A DNA stretch of 19,903 nt from an uncultured SAR324 cluster bacterium (GTDB taxonomy: Bacteria > SAR324 > NAC60-12): the NCBI GenBank assembly GCA_902513935.1, contig CABXOR010000037.1, positions 1 to 19,903 of the forward strand, in the 5' to 3' direction. Below are positions 7,883 to 15,298 of this stretch, piece by piece (position 1 is the first letter of the stretch; the number at the start of each line of letters is the position of its first letter). A program made the position numbers and the translations under genes. The notes beneath the pieces are model-generated. The model worked only from the letters and a program-made list of their open reading frames with translations. It was not told the origin of the DNA and made no database searches.

Positions 7883-7925
7883 GTGACAGAAAACCGTTTC
7901 AGAAGTACAAACATACAACAAAATA

Positions 7926-9317
7926 ATGCGTTATTCAAGTACACGTGGGCAAAACAAAAACCTTCTTTTTGAGGAGGCAGTAATGATGGGGCTTGCAGAC
8001 GATGGCGGTTTGCTGGTCCCGGATGAATTTCCGCAAGTAAAGAGCAAGTTTCACGAATGGAGAGCATTAAGTTTTAGTCAATTGAGTCTGGAAATTATGC
8101 TGCTCTTTACCAGTGGGCGAATTCCACGTGAAGAATTCGCACCTTTGGTACAGAGAAGCTATACCAACTTTCGTCACCCGGAAATAACTCCGGTTAAATC
8201 AGTGGGTCAGATTCATATTTTAGAATTGTTTCATGGACCGACCTTTGCGTTCAAAGACGTGGCCCTGCAGTTTTTAGGCAACCTTTTTGAGTGTTTTCTA
8301 GCAAAGCGTAACCATCCTTTAAGAATTATAGGGGCAACCTCAGGAGACACTGGAAGTGCTGCCATCCACGGAATGCGTGGGAAAAAGGGTGTGGATGTAT
8401 TCATGCTTCATCCAAAAGGACGGGTCAGCCCAATTCAGGAATTGCAAATGACAACAGTTCTTGACTCAAACATCCACAATCTGGCCATCGATGGTTCATT
8501 TGATGATGCGCAAGCGATTGTGAAAGCACTTTTTAATGATCAGGAATTCAAGCACAGTTATCATTTGGGTTCGGTCAACTCCATCAATTGGGCTCGAATT
8601 CTGGCACAAATTGTATATTATTTCTATGCCTGGTTTCAAGTGACCAGAGATAATTCCGAGTTTGTTAGTTTTGCAATACCAACTGGAAATTTTGGTAATG
8701 TGCTGGCCGGATATTATGCCAGGCGCATGGGCCTGCCAATCGATAAGCTTGTTGTAGGAACAAATGAAAATGACATTCTGAACCGCTTTTTCTGCAATGG
8801 TGAATACAAACAAACTGAAGTTAAGGAAACATTAAGTCCCTCAATGGACATTCAAATTTCCAGCAATTTTGAACGTTATCTTTTCGAGCTTGCAGGAAGA
8901 TCCTCTGAACAACTGCAGTCCTGGATGGATGATTTTGAAAGTAACGGTAAATTGGCGTTTGAGAACGATCTCCTCAAAAAAGCTCAAAACGACTTTGTAT
9001 CTGCACTTGTAAACGACGAGGAAATTTTGGAAATGGTGAGCCGGTTTAATCAGGAAAATGAATATTTACTGGACCCACATTCTGCAGTTGGTGTTCGAGC
9101 GGCAGAAAAAAATGATATTCAGACGCCCGTCATTTGTTTGGCCTGCGCACATCCTGCCAAGTTTGGACGTGCAATCCGGAAGGCCCTGGGTTCCGAACCG
9201 GAATTACCGGATGAATTATCTCAACTTACAAACCTGGAAACGCGCAGTAAAACGGTTGCGGCTGATCCGGAAACGATAAAGCAAGTGGTGCTCGAAACGC
9301 TCGAAGCTCCGAGTTAA
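7926..9317 (+). CDS. thrC: Threonine synthase
   Basis: A 463-residue PLP enzyme that converts O-phosphohomoserine to threonine, the last step of threonine synthesis. It is the long, E. coli/yeast-like type: an N-terminal MRYSSTRG...LFEEAVMMGLADDGGL region, then HGPTFAFKDVALQ with the PLP lysine Lys110, the phosphate-contacting SGDTGSAA around 139-146, and IPTGNFGNVLAGY in the middle of the protein. Length matches the family. It is divergent from the exported-protein gene and 44 bases ahead of the acyltransferase gene. No Shine-Dalgarno precedes the ATG at 7926, and no threonine leader peptide is evident. Neighbouring hom or thrB are not in the window. Confidence 0.96.
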   Translation: MRYSSTRGQNKNLLFEEAVMMGLADDGGLLVPDEFPQVKSKFHEWRALSFSQLSLEIMLLFTSGRIPREEFAPLVQRSYTNFRHPEITPVKSVGQIHILELFHGPTFAFKDVALQFLGNLFECFLAKRNHPLRIIGATSGDTGSAAIHGMRGKKGVDVFMLHPKGRVSPIQELQMTTVLDSNIHNLAIDGSFDDAQAIVKALFNDQEFKHSYHLGSVNSINWARILAQIVYYFYAWFQVTRDNSEFVSFAIPTGNFGNVLAGYYARRMGLPIDKLVVGTNENDILNRFFCNGEYKQTEVKETLSPSMDIQISSNFERYLFELAGRSSEQLQSWMDDFESNGKLAFENDLLKKAQNDFVSALVNDEEILEMVSRFNQENEYLLDPHSAVGVRAAEKNDIQTPVICLACAHPAKFGRAIRKALGSEPELPDELSQLTNLETRSKTVAADPETIKQVVLETLEAPS

Positions 9318-9361
9318 CAGACTTAGCCATGATTACTGAAACAGACAGACGATAGCTAAAT

Positions 9362-10420
9362 TTGAGTTCTGACAGACTAGAAACAGAATCTAAGATCCTT
9401 GAGCCGACATACGATGAATTTAAAAAAAATCGACCGGCTTGGACAACTTCGCTGAGACGTGGAGTTGAGTACGCAGTGTTCCGTTTTGGATTGTATTTGG
9501 GGAGAAGACTGTCTCTAAAACAATTACAAAAATTGGGACGCGTAATCGGAAGTGTAGCTTTTATGGTGCTCAGAAAAGATCGGGGAATTGTTGAAAAACA
9601 GCTTGAACTGATTTTTCCGGAAATAGACACGGCTCAGCGTAGACAATGGACGAAGGAGTGTTTTGGTCAATTTGGACAAATGCTTTTAGAATTCTTGAGC
9701 TTACCGCAGATTTTACACGATGAAGCTAATTTGCTTCAAGTTGAAAATGAGGTAGCGCTGACAAATGCAATTCACGCAGAAAAAGGTGTTATTCTATTGG
9801 CCATTCACTCAGGGAACTGGGAATTGATTTCTGAATATGCACGACGCACAGGCCTGAAGATGAAAGCCGCCACAACGAATTTTCCTGATCCGAGAATTAA
9901 CAAACTTATTGAGAGCCAGCGTGAAAATGGAAATATGGAAATTCTACGTCGCGGAACATCGGCCGTAATCAGAAAAATACTAGGCTGCCTCCGAAACAAA
10001 GAAGTGCTGGTTTTAGCCATTGACCAGGATACAAATGCACTAAGTACATGGGTTCCCTTTTTTGGGATTCCGGCAAAAACTCCTGTTGGTGCTGCAGTCT
10101 TTGCCCTGAAAACCGGTGCAGCTGTCGTGAGTTATAATGTAATTCGCCAGACAGATGGAACCTTCAAAATGAGATTTGAAACCCTGGGCACTTTTGTCCG
10201 TCAACATCATGAAATGGAACAGGATGTGTATGCAGTTACAAGAAAAATGAATCTGCATCTGGAACAGCGTATACGTGAAAATCCGCAGCATTGGGCTTGG
10301 TTTCACCGCCGATGGAGACATCGTCCTTCTGAAGACGAACGGCAGAAAATGGAAGAATTAGAGCAAAACGAAATACAGTTCCTGGAGAGACTTGACTCAG
10401 GGAAACACATTAAAGCCTGA
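9362..10420 (+). CDS. LpxL/HtrB-like lipid A biosynthesis acyltransferase
   Basis: A 352-residue lysophospholipid-acyltransferase-fold protein of the bacterial lipid A late-acyltransferase family, expected at the inner face of the cytoplasmic membrane. It carries the catalytic HX4E-type motif as HSGNWE (His149, Glu154), the downstream AIDQDTN segment at 219-225, a WVPFFGIPAKTPVG block at 230-243, and the C-terminal ENPQHWAWFHRRWRHRP typical of LpxL/LpxM/LpxP. The acyl chain and acceptor position cannot be told. The only plausible start is a TTG at 9362, three codons after an in-frame TAG; the next ATG would remove about 67 residues. A hydrophilic, Kdo2-lipid-A-type enzyme usually has a membrane anchor; here residues 35-50 are only weakly hydrophobic. 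Confidence 0.9.
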   Translation: MSSDRLETESKILEPTYDEFKKNRPAWTTSLRRGVEYAVFRFGLYLGRRLSLKQLQKLGRVIGSVAFMVLRKDRGIVEKQLELIFPEIDTAQRRQWTKECFGQFGQMLLEFLSLPQILHDEANLLQVENEVALTNAIHAEKGVILLAIHSGNWELISEYARRTGLKMKAATTNFPDPRINKLIESQRENGNMEILRRGTSAVIRKILGCLRNKEVLVLAIDQDTNALSTWVPFFGIPAKTPVGAAVFALKTGAAVVSYNVIRQTDGTFKMRFETLGTFVRQHHEMEQDVYAVTRKMNLHLEQRIRENPQHWAWFHRRWRHRPSEDERQKMEELEQNEIQFLERLDSGKHIKA

Positions 10421-10450
10421 AACTTAAAACCTGAATAATTTAGCTGATAT

Positions 10451-11227
10451 ATGTCAATTGTTGTTTCAAATAAACAAAAGATTTATTATGAACTTGCTGG
10501 AGATAAAGGTCCTTGGATGTTGTTGCATCCGCCTCATTTGATCCCCATGAGTGCCTGGAAGGAAGAAGGATATGTAAGGCAGTTGGAAAAGGATTTTCGG
10601 CTGATAATGATTGAACCTCTCGGACAAGGTTTAAGCGATGCCCCCGGCGATTCTTCGCACTACACCATTCCCTCACGTATCAGGCACATACTGGACATTA
10701 TGCGTGAAGTACAGGCCGATTTCGTATTTTTTTTTGGAGTAGGTTTGGGTGCTCAGGTTGGTTTTCAAATGTCCAAAGAATTTCCTCGACGAATTCGCTC
10801 GTTGATTTCTGTAGGTGCACAACCGTATCAGGAATTGGAAGAAGCAAAATATCTGGCAGAAAAACTTGATAAACTGCGCTCAGGGAATGTGAATGCCTAT
10901 CTTCAGCAATGGCACTCTTTAGATCATTTATCTGAAGAACAGGAAAAGCTAATTCTGGAAGGCAATTCGGAAGCTTACGCACTCGGTCTGGAAGCATCCA
11001 TTAACTGGGAAGGTTTGGGTGATGATTTAAAATCACTGGGAACCACTACTTTACTTTTTACCGCCAAGGCAGAAACACGATTTTTATCTGTACGGGATGC
11101 CGGTAAGCGTTTGCGCAATGGACGTTATGTGATCCTTCCAAAAGTTACACATAGCCACGGACTGTGGCGTTCCGATTTAATTATAAAACATCTGCTGGAA
11201 TTCACCCGTCGGGAACGCTCAAACTGA
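10451..11227 (+). CDS. Alpha/beta-hydrolase-fold protein with degenerate active site
   Basis: A 258-residue protein with the alpha/beta hydrolase layout: oxyanion region LLHPPHLIPMSAW at 24-36, a strand-turn IEPLGQGLSD at 54-63 replacing the usual DxRGxGxS, the nucleophile elbow, and a C-terminal VTHSHGLW supplying a candidate His (234 or 236). The elbow reads GVGLG at 96-100, so the Ser, Cys or Asp nucleophile position holds Gly98. The usual acid loop (GxxD) reads AKAETRF. A conventional catalytic triad is therefore absent, so the protein may be non-catalytic or use other chemistry. It is 30 bases after the acyltransferase and 14 bases before the FecR-like gene, so it is likely part of one operon. 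Family is clear, function unknown. Confidence 0.8.
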   Translation: MSIVVSNKQKIYYELAGDKGPWMLLHPPHLIPMSAWKEEGYVRQLEKDFRLIMIEPLGQGLSDAPGDSSHYTIPSRIRHILDIMREVQADFVFFFGVGLGAQVGFQMSKEFPRRIRSLISVGAQPYQELEEAKYLAEKLDKLRSGNVNAYLQQWHSLDHLSEEQEKLILEGNSEAYALGLEASINWEGLGDDLKSLGTTTLLFTAKAETRFLSVRDAGKRLRNGRYVILPKVTHSHGLWRSDLIIKHLLEFTRRERSN

Positions 11228-11241
11228 ATCTTCGCAATAAC

Positions 11242-12162
11242 ATGCAATCCATCCACAGGTGTGTTTTAACGATCAGTTTTTTCCTGCTGAGCAGTACCGT
11301 TCCGGTTCTTTCTCAGGAAATAACTGTTCCGGCTTTAGCAGTACTATCAAGAATAAAAGCTAAAGTGAAAGCCGGGTTCTCCAAAAAAATGACTGAGGGT
11401 TTCAACGGACAAATGTTGCTGCGCCGTTACAGGGTCCGGACAGAAAAAAAAGGAAGGGCAACTATATTTTTTAATGATGGTTCCGAAATCAGATTGTTTG
11501 GTGAGACAGAGCTAACAATCGGCGCAAAAAAAAACAGGAACTACCGTTGGGTGCGTTATCGACTGTTCTTGCATACAGGTAGTTTTTGGGGACATTTTGT
11601 GCGAGGAAAAAACCCTGTGGAAATCGGCGGTGGAGGGATGCGGTTGCAGCTTTCAGATGCCTCTCTGAGATTTTCAAGGGGAAAAACCGGAATTGACATT
11701 ACTGTACCCACCGGAATGGCCAAGGTTTCTAACAAGAGCTCCTCCGTTAAATTACTTGCAGGCCAACGACTCTATCAAGTCCGGAAAAATGATTTTTTAC
11801 CACAAAAAATTAGTCTGATTCCGAATCAGCTTAAACTCTGGATTGAATCTTCAGCACCGGTTTTTAAGGGAAAGGAATCCTTAAAACTAAATTTACATTT
11901 TCAGATAGTCCGATACGGCACAGATCGTCCTGTAGATCGTCCCGGTTCGGTATACTTAATTAGTAACTACTACAATTTGAAGATACCTGATTCCATCCGG
12001 CTCAATTCGGACGGCAAGGCAAAGACCACCATTGAAGTTGCACCGCCCCGTTCAAACGACCGTACATTTGAGGGAACCGTTACCTTACATTCAATAATGG
12101 ATCAAAGCGGCTATAATGATGTTCAGGATGGCTTGCTAAAAGTAAGATTCACAAGCCACTGA
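11242..12162 (+). CDS. Secreted FecR-domain protein with C-terminal Ig-like region
   Basis: A 306-residue exported protein. From the ATG at 11242 it starts with a signal peptide (MQSIHR, a hydrophobic core through about 22, then LSQE). Residues about 57-95 show the FecR pattern: LLRRYRVRTEKKGRATIFFNDGSEIRLFG..TELTIG corresponds to 'GDxVRTGxxSRAxIxFxDGSxIxLxxxTxL'. FecR domains are ligand- or signal-sensing periplasmic modules. The C-terminal ~110 residues are beta-rich with a DGKAKTTIEV strand, reminiscent of bacterial Ig-like domains. The longer open frame from 11164 would overlap the hydrolase gene and bury the signal peptide. No sigma-factor or TonB partner is nearby, so a stand-alone structural or adhesive role is possible. 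Confidence 0.72.
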   Translation: MQSIHRCVLTISFFLLSSTVPVLSQEITVPALAVLSRIKAKVKAGFSKKMTEGFNGQMLLRRYRVRTEKKGRATIFFNDGSEIRLFGETELTIGAKKNRNYRWVRYRLFLHTGSFWGHFVRGKNPVEIGGGGMRLQLSDASLRFSRGKTGIDITVPTGMAKVSNKSSSVKLLAGQRLYQVRKNDFLPQKISLIPNQLKLWIESSAPVFKGKESLKLNLHFQIVRYGTDRPVDRPGSVYLISNYYNLKIPDSIRLNSDGKAKTTIEVAPPRSNDRTFEGTVTLHSIMDQSGYNDVQDGLLKVRFTSH

Positions 12163-12266
12163 AAAATGATGGCAACAGAGAGTACTTTAATTAAGTCCGT
12201 GCCCGACAGAAATACCCAACGATTCCTCAGTTTCATAAATTGCTAAAATTAAAACCATAATCCTTA

Positions 12267-12989
12267 ATGCAGGAAATAACCAACCTTGCCGGAGGCGCAA
12301 TCATTGGATTTGGATTAGCCTGGATGCTTGAACGCTGGGTGATGAGTTTTGTCCGGAGATTATCAATAGCTGAACAGGGGGAAATTTTGCAGGAAAATGC
12401 CGAAAATTTTTCAAAAATTTTTTCGCACTGGAGAATTTATATTGGAATGACGATTACGGCCGCGACCATCAGTGAATGGAGGCAGTGGAGCCCTGAATTT
12501 CTAAATGACCTTATTTTAATCACAGCACTTGTTGGAATTGCTTGGATTGACAGAAAAACTCTATTGATAGAAGGACGGCTGATAGCTTTGGCAATGGGGC
12601 TGCGTTTGTTATGGCTTTCATTTTTTGCGCCTCAAGAAATGCTGAATTCCCTGACCGGATTGCTGATTGGAGCCGGAATTCTTTATTTCATTGGTTTTTT
12701 GTATGAAACTTTCCGCCACCGTCAGGGACTAGGTGAAGGTGATGCTGCAGTGCTTGGTTTGATTGGTTTGTGGGTTGGCTGGCAGGGACTGGGAGCGGTC
12801 CTGTTGATTGCAGCTTTGAGCGGAATCATTATTGGCGGAATTTCATTGCTCAGACAAAGAAAGGTTAATCAGAACATTCCGGATCTGCTGCAAACCCAGA
12901 TTCCCTTTGCACCGTTTCTTTGTCTTGGTGGATTGATAGTCTATTTTCTTCAGGAAACTGAATTTATTATGACAGGCTTTGGATTTTAA
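12267..12989 (+). CDS. Type IV prepilin peptidase (A24), lacking the N-terminal methylase domain
   Basis: A 240-residue polytopic aspartic protease that cleaves type IV pilin or type II secretion pseudopilin leaders in the inner membrane. The two catalytic aspartates are visible: Asp95 in AWIDRKTLL and Asp159 in GLGEGDAAVLGLIG (the GxGD motif). The terminal IPFAPFLCLGG at 212-222 matches the family's 'PFGPFL' box. Full PilD proteins have an N-terminal zinc-binding CxxC region and methyltransferase domain; here only one helix plus a charged stretch (residues 30-54) precedes the core, so N-methylation may be absent or supplied elsewhere. It lies 104 bases after the FecR-like gene with no clear ribosome binding site; that gap holds nothing else recognisable. 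No pilin gene is in the window. Confidence 0.88.
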   Translation: MQEITNLAGGAIIGFGLAWMLERWVMSFVRRLSIAEQGEILQENAENFSKIFSHWRIYIGMTITAATISEWRQWSPEFLNDLILITALVGIAWIDRKTLLIEGRLIALAMGLRLLWLSFFAPQEMLNSLTGLLIGAGILYFIGFLYETFRHRQGLGEGDAAVLGLIGLWVGWQGLGAVLLIAALSGIIIGGISLLRQRKVNQNIPDLLQTQIPFAPFLCLGGLIVYFLQETEFIMTGFGF

Positions 12990-13000
12990 TCATTCGGCAT

Positions 13001-13222
13001 TCATCCCTTTTTCTGTATTTCTTCACAAATCAAGTCCTGAATCATTGGACTGTATAAATTCCACAAATTATTTCCCAGTTCTGTAAGATTGTATCCTTTT
13101 CCGGTGCAACCCGGACAGGACTGGCGGAGGTTAGTCTGGATGCTTCCCCATTCATCGAATCCTGCCTGAAACCCTCTGCCGTTACATTCAGTGCATGGTT
13201 TTTTTAAATCTGATATTAACAT
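13001..13222 (-). CDS. Small DnaJ-type zinc-finger protein, anti-TRAP-like
   Basis: A 73-residue protein with two CxxCxGxG knuckles: CTECNGRG at 10-17 and CPGCTGKG at 36-43. Together they would bind one zinc ion as in the central DnaJ domain. The part after the second knuckle, YNLTELGNNLWNLY, resembles the end of Bacillus anti-TRAP as I recall it (CPACSGKGVILTAQGYTLL), and the size is comparable. There is no J domain. The ATG at 13222 has a weak GAAAG box. It converges on the prepilin peptidase gene (11 bases apart) and is divergent from the leuA region. The zinc-knuckle assignment is firm; an RNA- or protein-binding regulatory role is inference. Confidence 0.75.
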   Translation of the reverse strand: MLISDLKKPCTECNGRGFQAGFDEWGSIQTNLRQSCPGCTGKGYNLTELGNNLWNLYSPMIQDLICEEIQKKG

Positions 13223-13316
13223 TTGCTTTCAAGTATGTTCTTTGTATGATAAGTTTATTGTAGTAAACGCATGAATTATGCCTTGATTTAACCTAATTTT
13301 TCTTTTCATACTGAAA

Positions 13317-13489
13317 GTGATTATTCTTGAATCGGTATTAAAAAATTAGTGGAAGACGGTTTTTTACCTCCCGGTTTAACAATTGGTCCTACCAGCGTGG
13401 ATTTTACTCTTTCAGATTCATTCAGTTGGCCGGAACCAGAAAAAGACAAAATAATTTTGGGCGAATCCGTTCCGCATAAGCAGGTGTAA
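13317..13489 (+). pseudogene. Frameshifted N-terminal fragment resembling dCTP deaminase
   Basis: Two frames together look like the start of a Dcd/dUTPase-superfamily enzyme. A GTG at 13317 gives VIILES; one base out of phase (codons from 13334) follows IKKLVEDGFL, then IGPTSVDFTLSDSF, matching the family pattern 'I-x-P-x-S-V-D-x-x-L-x-x-x-F'. The frame stops at TAA 13487-13489 before the catalytic half of the protein. A one-base loss near 13332-13336 would explain the break. Downstream, the same frame shows a SGRST that might be a trace of the GRSS motif, but this is uncertain. It is co-oriented with leuA and probably non-functional. Confidence 0.42.
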
Positions 13490-13546
13490 GCGGAGCCACT
13501 CCAAGTCGTCTGGAAGTGGATCCGGAATTTGCATAAGCTTTTTTTG

Positions 13547-13569
13547 TCAGGCAGATCTACCTGATTTTT
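13547..13569 (+). terminator. Terminator-like hairpin in the leuA leader
   Basis: TCAGG (13547-13551) pairs with CCTGA (13560-13564), followed directly by five T residues (13565-13569). It is short, but shape and T-run are correct for intrinsic termination on the plus strand. It lies 72 bases before leuA and could end transcripts of the decayed upstream gene or act as an attenuator. Confidence 0.4.
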
Positions 13570-13604
13570 GGCGCTTGAATTGTGTTGGTTCAGGCTTTTG
13601 TAAC

Positions 13605-13622
13605 CGCAGCCCTGAGGCTGTG
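13605..13622 (+). promoter_or_regulatory. Hairpin just upstream of the leuA ribosome binding site
   Basis: CGCAGCC and GGCTGTG form a 7-bp stem (one G-T pair) with a CTGA tetraloop, ending 8 bases before AAGGAG (13631-13636). There is no T-run, so it is more likely to affect mRNA stability or translation than to terminate. The AAGGAG box, 4 bases from the ATG at 13641, sets the leuA start. Confidence 0.45.
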
Positions 13623-13640
13623 CATATGGTAAGGAGATGT

Positions 13641-15197
13641 ATGGAAAAGGTAAAGTTCTTTGATACGACTCTCCGTGATGGAGAGCAATCCCCCGGATGT
13701 TCAATGTCAGCAGATGAAAAGCTGACCCTTGCCAAGCAGCTGGAGCGCCTGGGAGTGAATACAATTGAAGCCGGATTTGCAGCATCGTCTCCAGGAGACT
13801 TTGAGAGCGTTCGGGAAATCGGACAGCAAATAATAAACTCAACCGTTGTTTCACTCTGCCGTGCCTCAAAAAAGGACATCGACTCTACAATTGAAGCTTT
13901 GGGTGATGCGAAAAACTGGGGCATTCATACTTTCATTTCAACCAGCGCTTTGCACATGAAGCACAAGCTGCAGATGGATCCTAAAGACGTGAAAGCAATG
14001 GCAGTCGCAGCAGTGGAACGTGCAAAAAAAGCTACGGACAATGTAGAATTCAGTGCTGAAGATGCCACCCGCAGTGATCCGGAATTTTTGGTTGAAGTGT
14101 TTTCGGAGGCAGTACGTGCAGGAGCAACAATCCTGAACGTGCCTGACACAGTGGGTTACACTACTCCGGATGAGATGTTTGAATTAATTACACGTCTCCG
14201 AAACGAAGTTTATAACGCTGATAAAGTCACTTTTTCCGTGCACTGTCACAATGATTTAGGTATGGGAGTAGCGAATTCTCTGGCTGCGGTTCGTGCCGGA
14301 GCAAGGCAAATCGAATGTACAATAAACGGTATCGGTGAACGTGCAGGAAACGCGTCACTTGAAGAATTAGTGATGGCACTGAAAACCCGTCAGGAATATT
14401 TTGGTTTTGAAAGCGACATTGTAACGGAGCAGCTTTTTCCATCCAGCAAACTGCTTTCAAAAATTACCGGAGTAGATGTTCAACCAAATAAAGCGATTGT
14501 CGGCGCAAATGCCTTTGCGCATGAGGCAGGAATTCACCAGCACGGAGTTCTCAAAAATCCATTGACTTACGAGATCATGACCCCACAGTCAGTGGGTATC
14601 AAGTCCAGTAATTTGGTGATGGGTAAGCATTCTGGGCGCTTTGCCCTTGGAGAACGGATCAAGGAACTTGGCTTTGACCTCAATGACATTGATCTAAACC
14701 ATATTTTTAAAGAATTCAAACGGCTTGCAGACCTTAAAAAACAGGTTTTTGATGAAGACATTGAGGTACTGGTAACACATGGAATAGGCAAGCAGACGGA
14801 TAAATATTCTTTGGAAGATCTGATTGTGACATCCGGAACGACAGCTGTTCCAACTGCAACAATTTCAATGAAAATTGATGGAGAGGTTTTCAAAAAAGCC
14901 GGCTTTGGAGACGGGCCCGTTGATGCAGCAATGAACACGATTAAAGAAATTACAGGCATTCAGTGTACGCTCACATCCTACGTGGTGAAAGCCATCACAG
15001 GTGGAACTGATGCACAGGGTGAAGTGAACGTAGGTGTTGAAAAAGACGGTGTGCGCATCACAGGACGCGGGGCTCACACAGACATCGTTGTTGCCAGTGC
15101 CCTCGCTTTTCTTAATGCCCTCAATCGACTGGCAATTCGCTCCAAAGGCCTCAGCCCGGCTACACCAACACAAAAATCGGCCCTTGGCGGAGTTTGA
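13641..15197 (+). CDS. leuA: 2-isopropylmalate synthase
   Basis: A 518-residue enzyme that condenses acetyl-CoA with 2-ketoisovalerate, the first committed step of leucine synthesis. The HMGL-like TIM barrel begins KVKFFDTTLRDGEQSPG, with Arg12, Asp13 and Gln16 in the substrate/metal site. HCHNDLGMGVANS places the metal ligands His201 and His203, and GERAGNASLEE adds Asn237. The C-terminal region with AGIHQHGVLKNPLTYE and the later beta-alpha regulatory domain (about 390-500) is complete, so leucine feedback inhibition is expected. The frame is open from 13575, but homology begins at the ATG at 13641, which has a strong AAGGAG. Other leu genes are not in the window. Confidence 0.96.
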   Translation: MEKVKFFDTTLRDGEQSPGCSMSADEKLTLAKQLERLGVNTIEAGFAASSPGDFESVREIGQQIINSTVVSLCRASKKDIDSTIEALGDAKNWGIHTFISTSALHMKHKLQMDPKDVKAMAVAAVERAKKATDNVEFSAEDATRSDPEFLVEVFSEAVRAGATILNVPDTVGYTTPDEMFELITRLRNEVYNADKVTFSVHCHNDLGMGVANSLAAVRAGARQIECTINGIGERAGNASLEELVMALKTRQEYFGFESDIVTEQLFPSSKLLSKITGVDVQPNKAIVGANAFAHEAGIHQHGVLKNPLTYEIMTPQSVGIKSSNLVMGKHSGRFALGERIKELGFDLNDIDLNHIFKEFKRLADLKKQVFDEDIEVLVTHGIGKQTDKYSLEDLIVTSGTTAVPTATISMKIDGEVFKKAGFGDGPVDAAMNTIKEITGIQCTLTSYVVKAITGGTDAQGEVNVGVEKDGVRITGRGAHTDIVVASALAFLNALNRLAIRSKGLSPATPTQKSALGGV

Positions 15198-15213
15198 AAT
15201 ACAGCAGGAGTGG

Positions 15214-15243
15214 AGTGTGGTGCTTCCTGAATAGCACCTCACT
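15214..15243 (+). repeat. Hairpin downstream of leuA
   Basis: AGTG-t-GGTGCT and AGCACC-t-CACT form a stem of 10 pairs with one T-T mismatch and an 8-base loop, 16 bases after the leuA stop. No T-run follows, so it could be a weak terminator or an mRNA 3'-end stabiliser. Confidence 0.45.
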
Positions 15244-15298
15244 GCACATGTGTTTCCTGTCTGTCACTTCCCTTTAATAATACAGAAGATTCCCCATT

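Noticed and set aside
13575..13640. Upstream extension of leuA to 13575
   Set aside because: LeuA homology begins at MEKVKFFDTTLRDGE, and AAGGAG sits just before the ATG at 13641; the 22 extra residues include the leader hairpin.
13321..13869. Minus-strand 182-residue frame opposite the leuA start
   Set aside because: It is antisense to conserved LeuA catalytic sequence and carries no motif or ribosome binding site.
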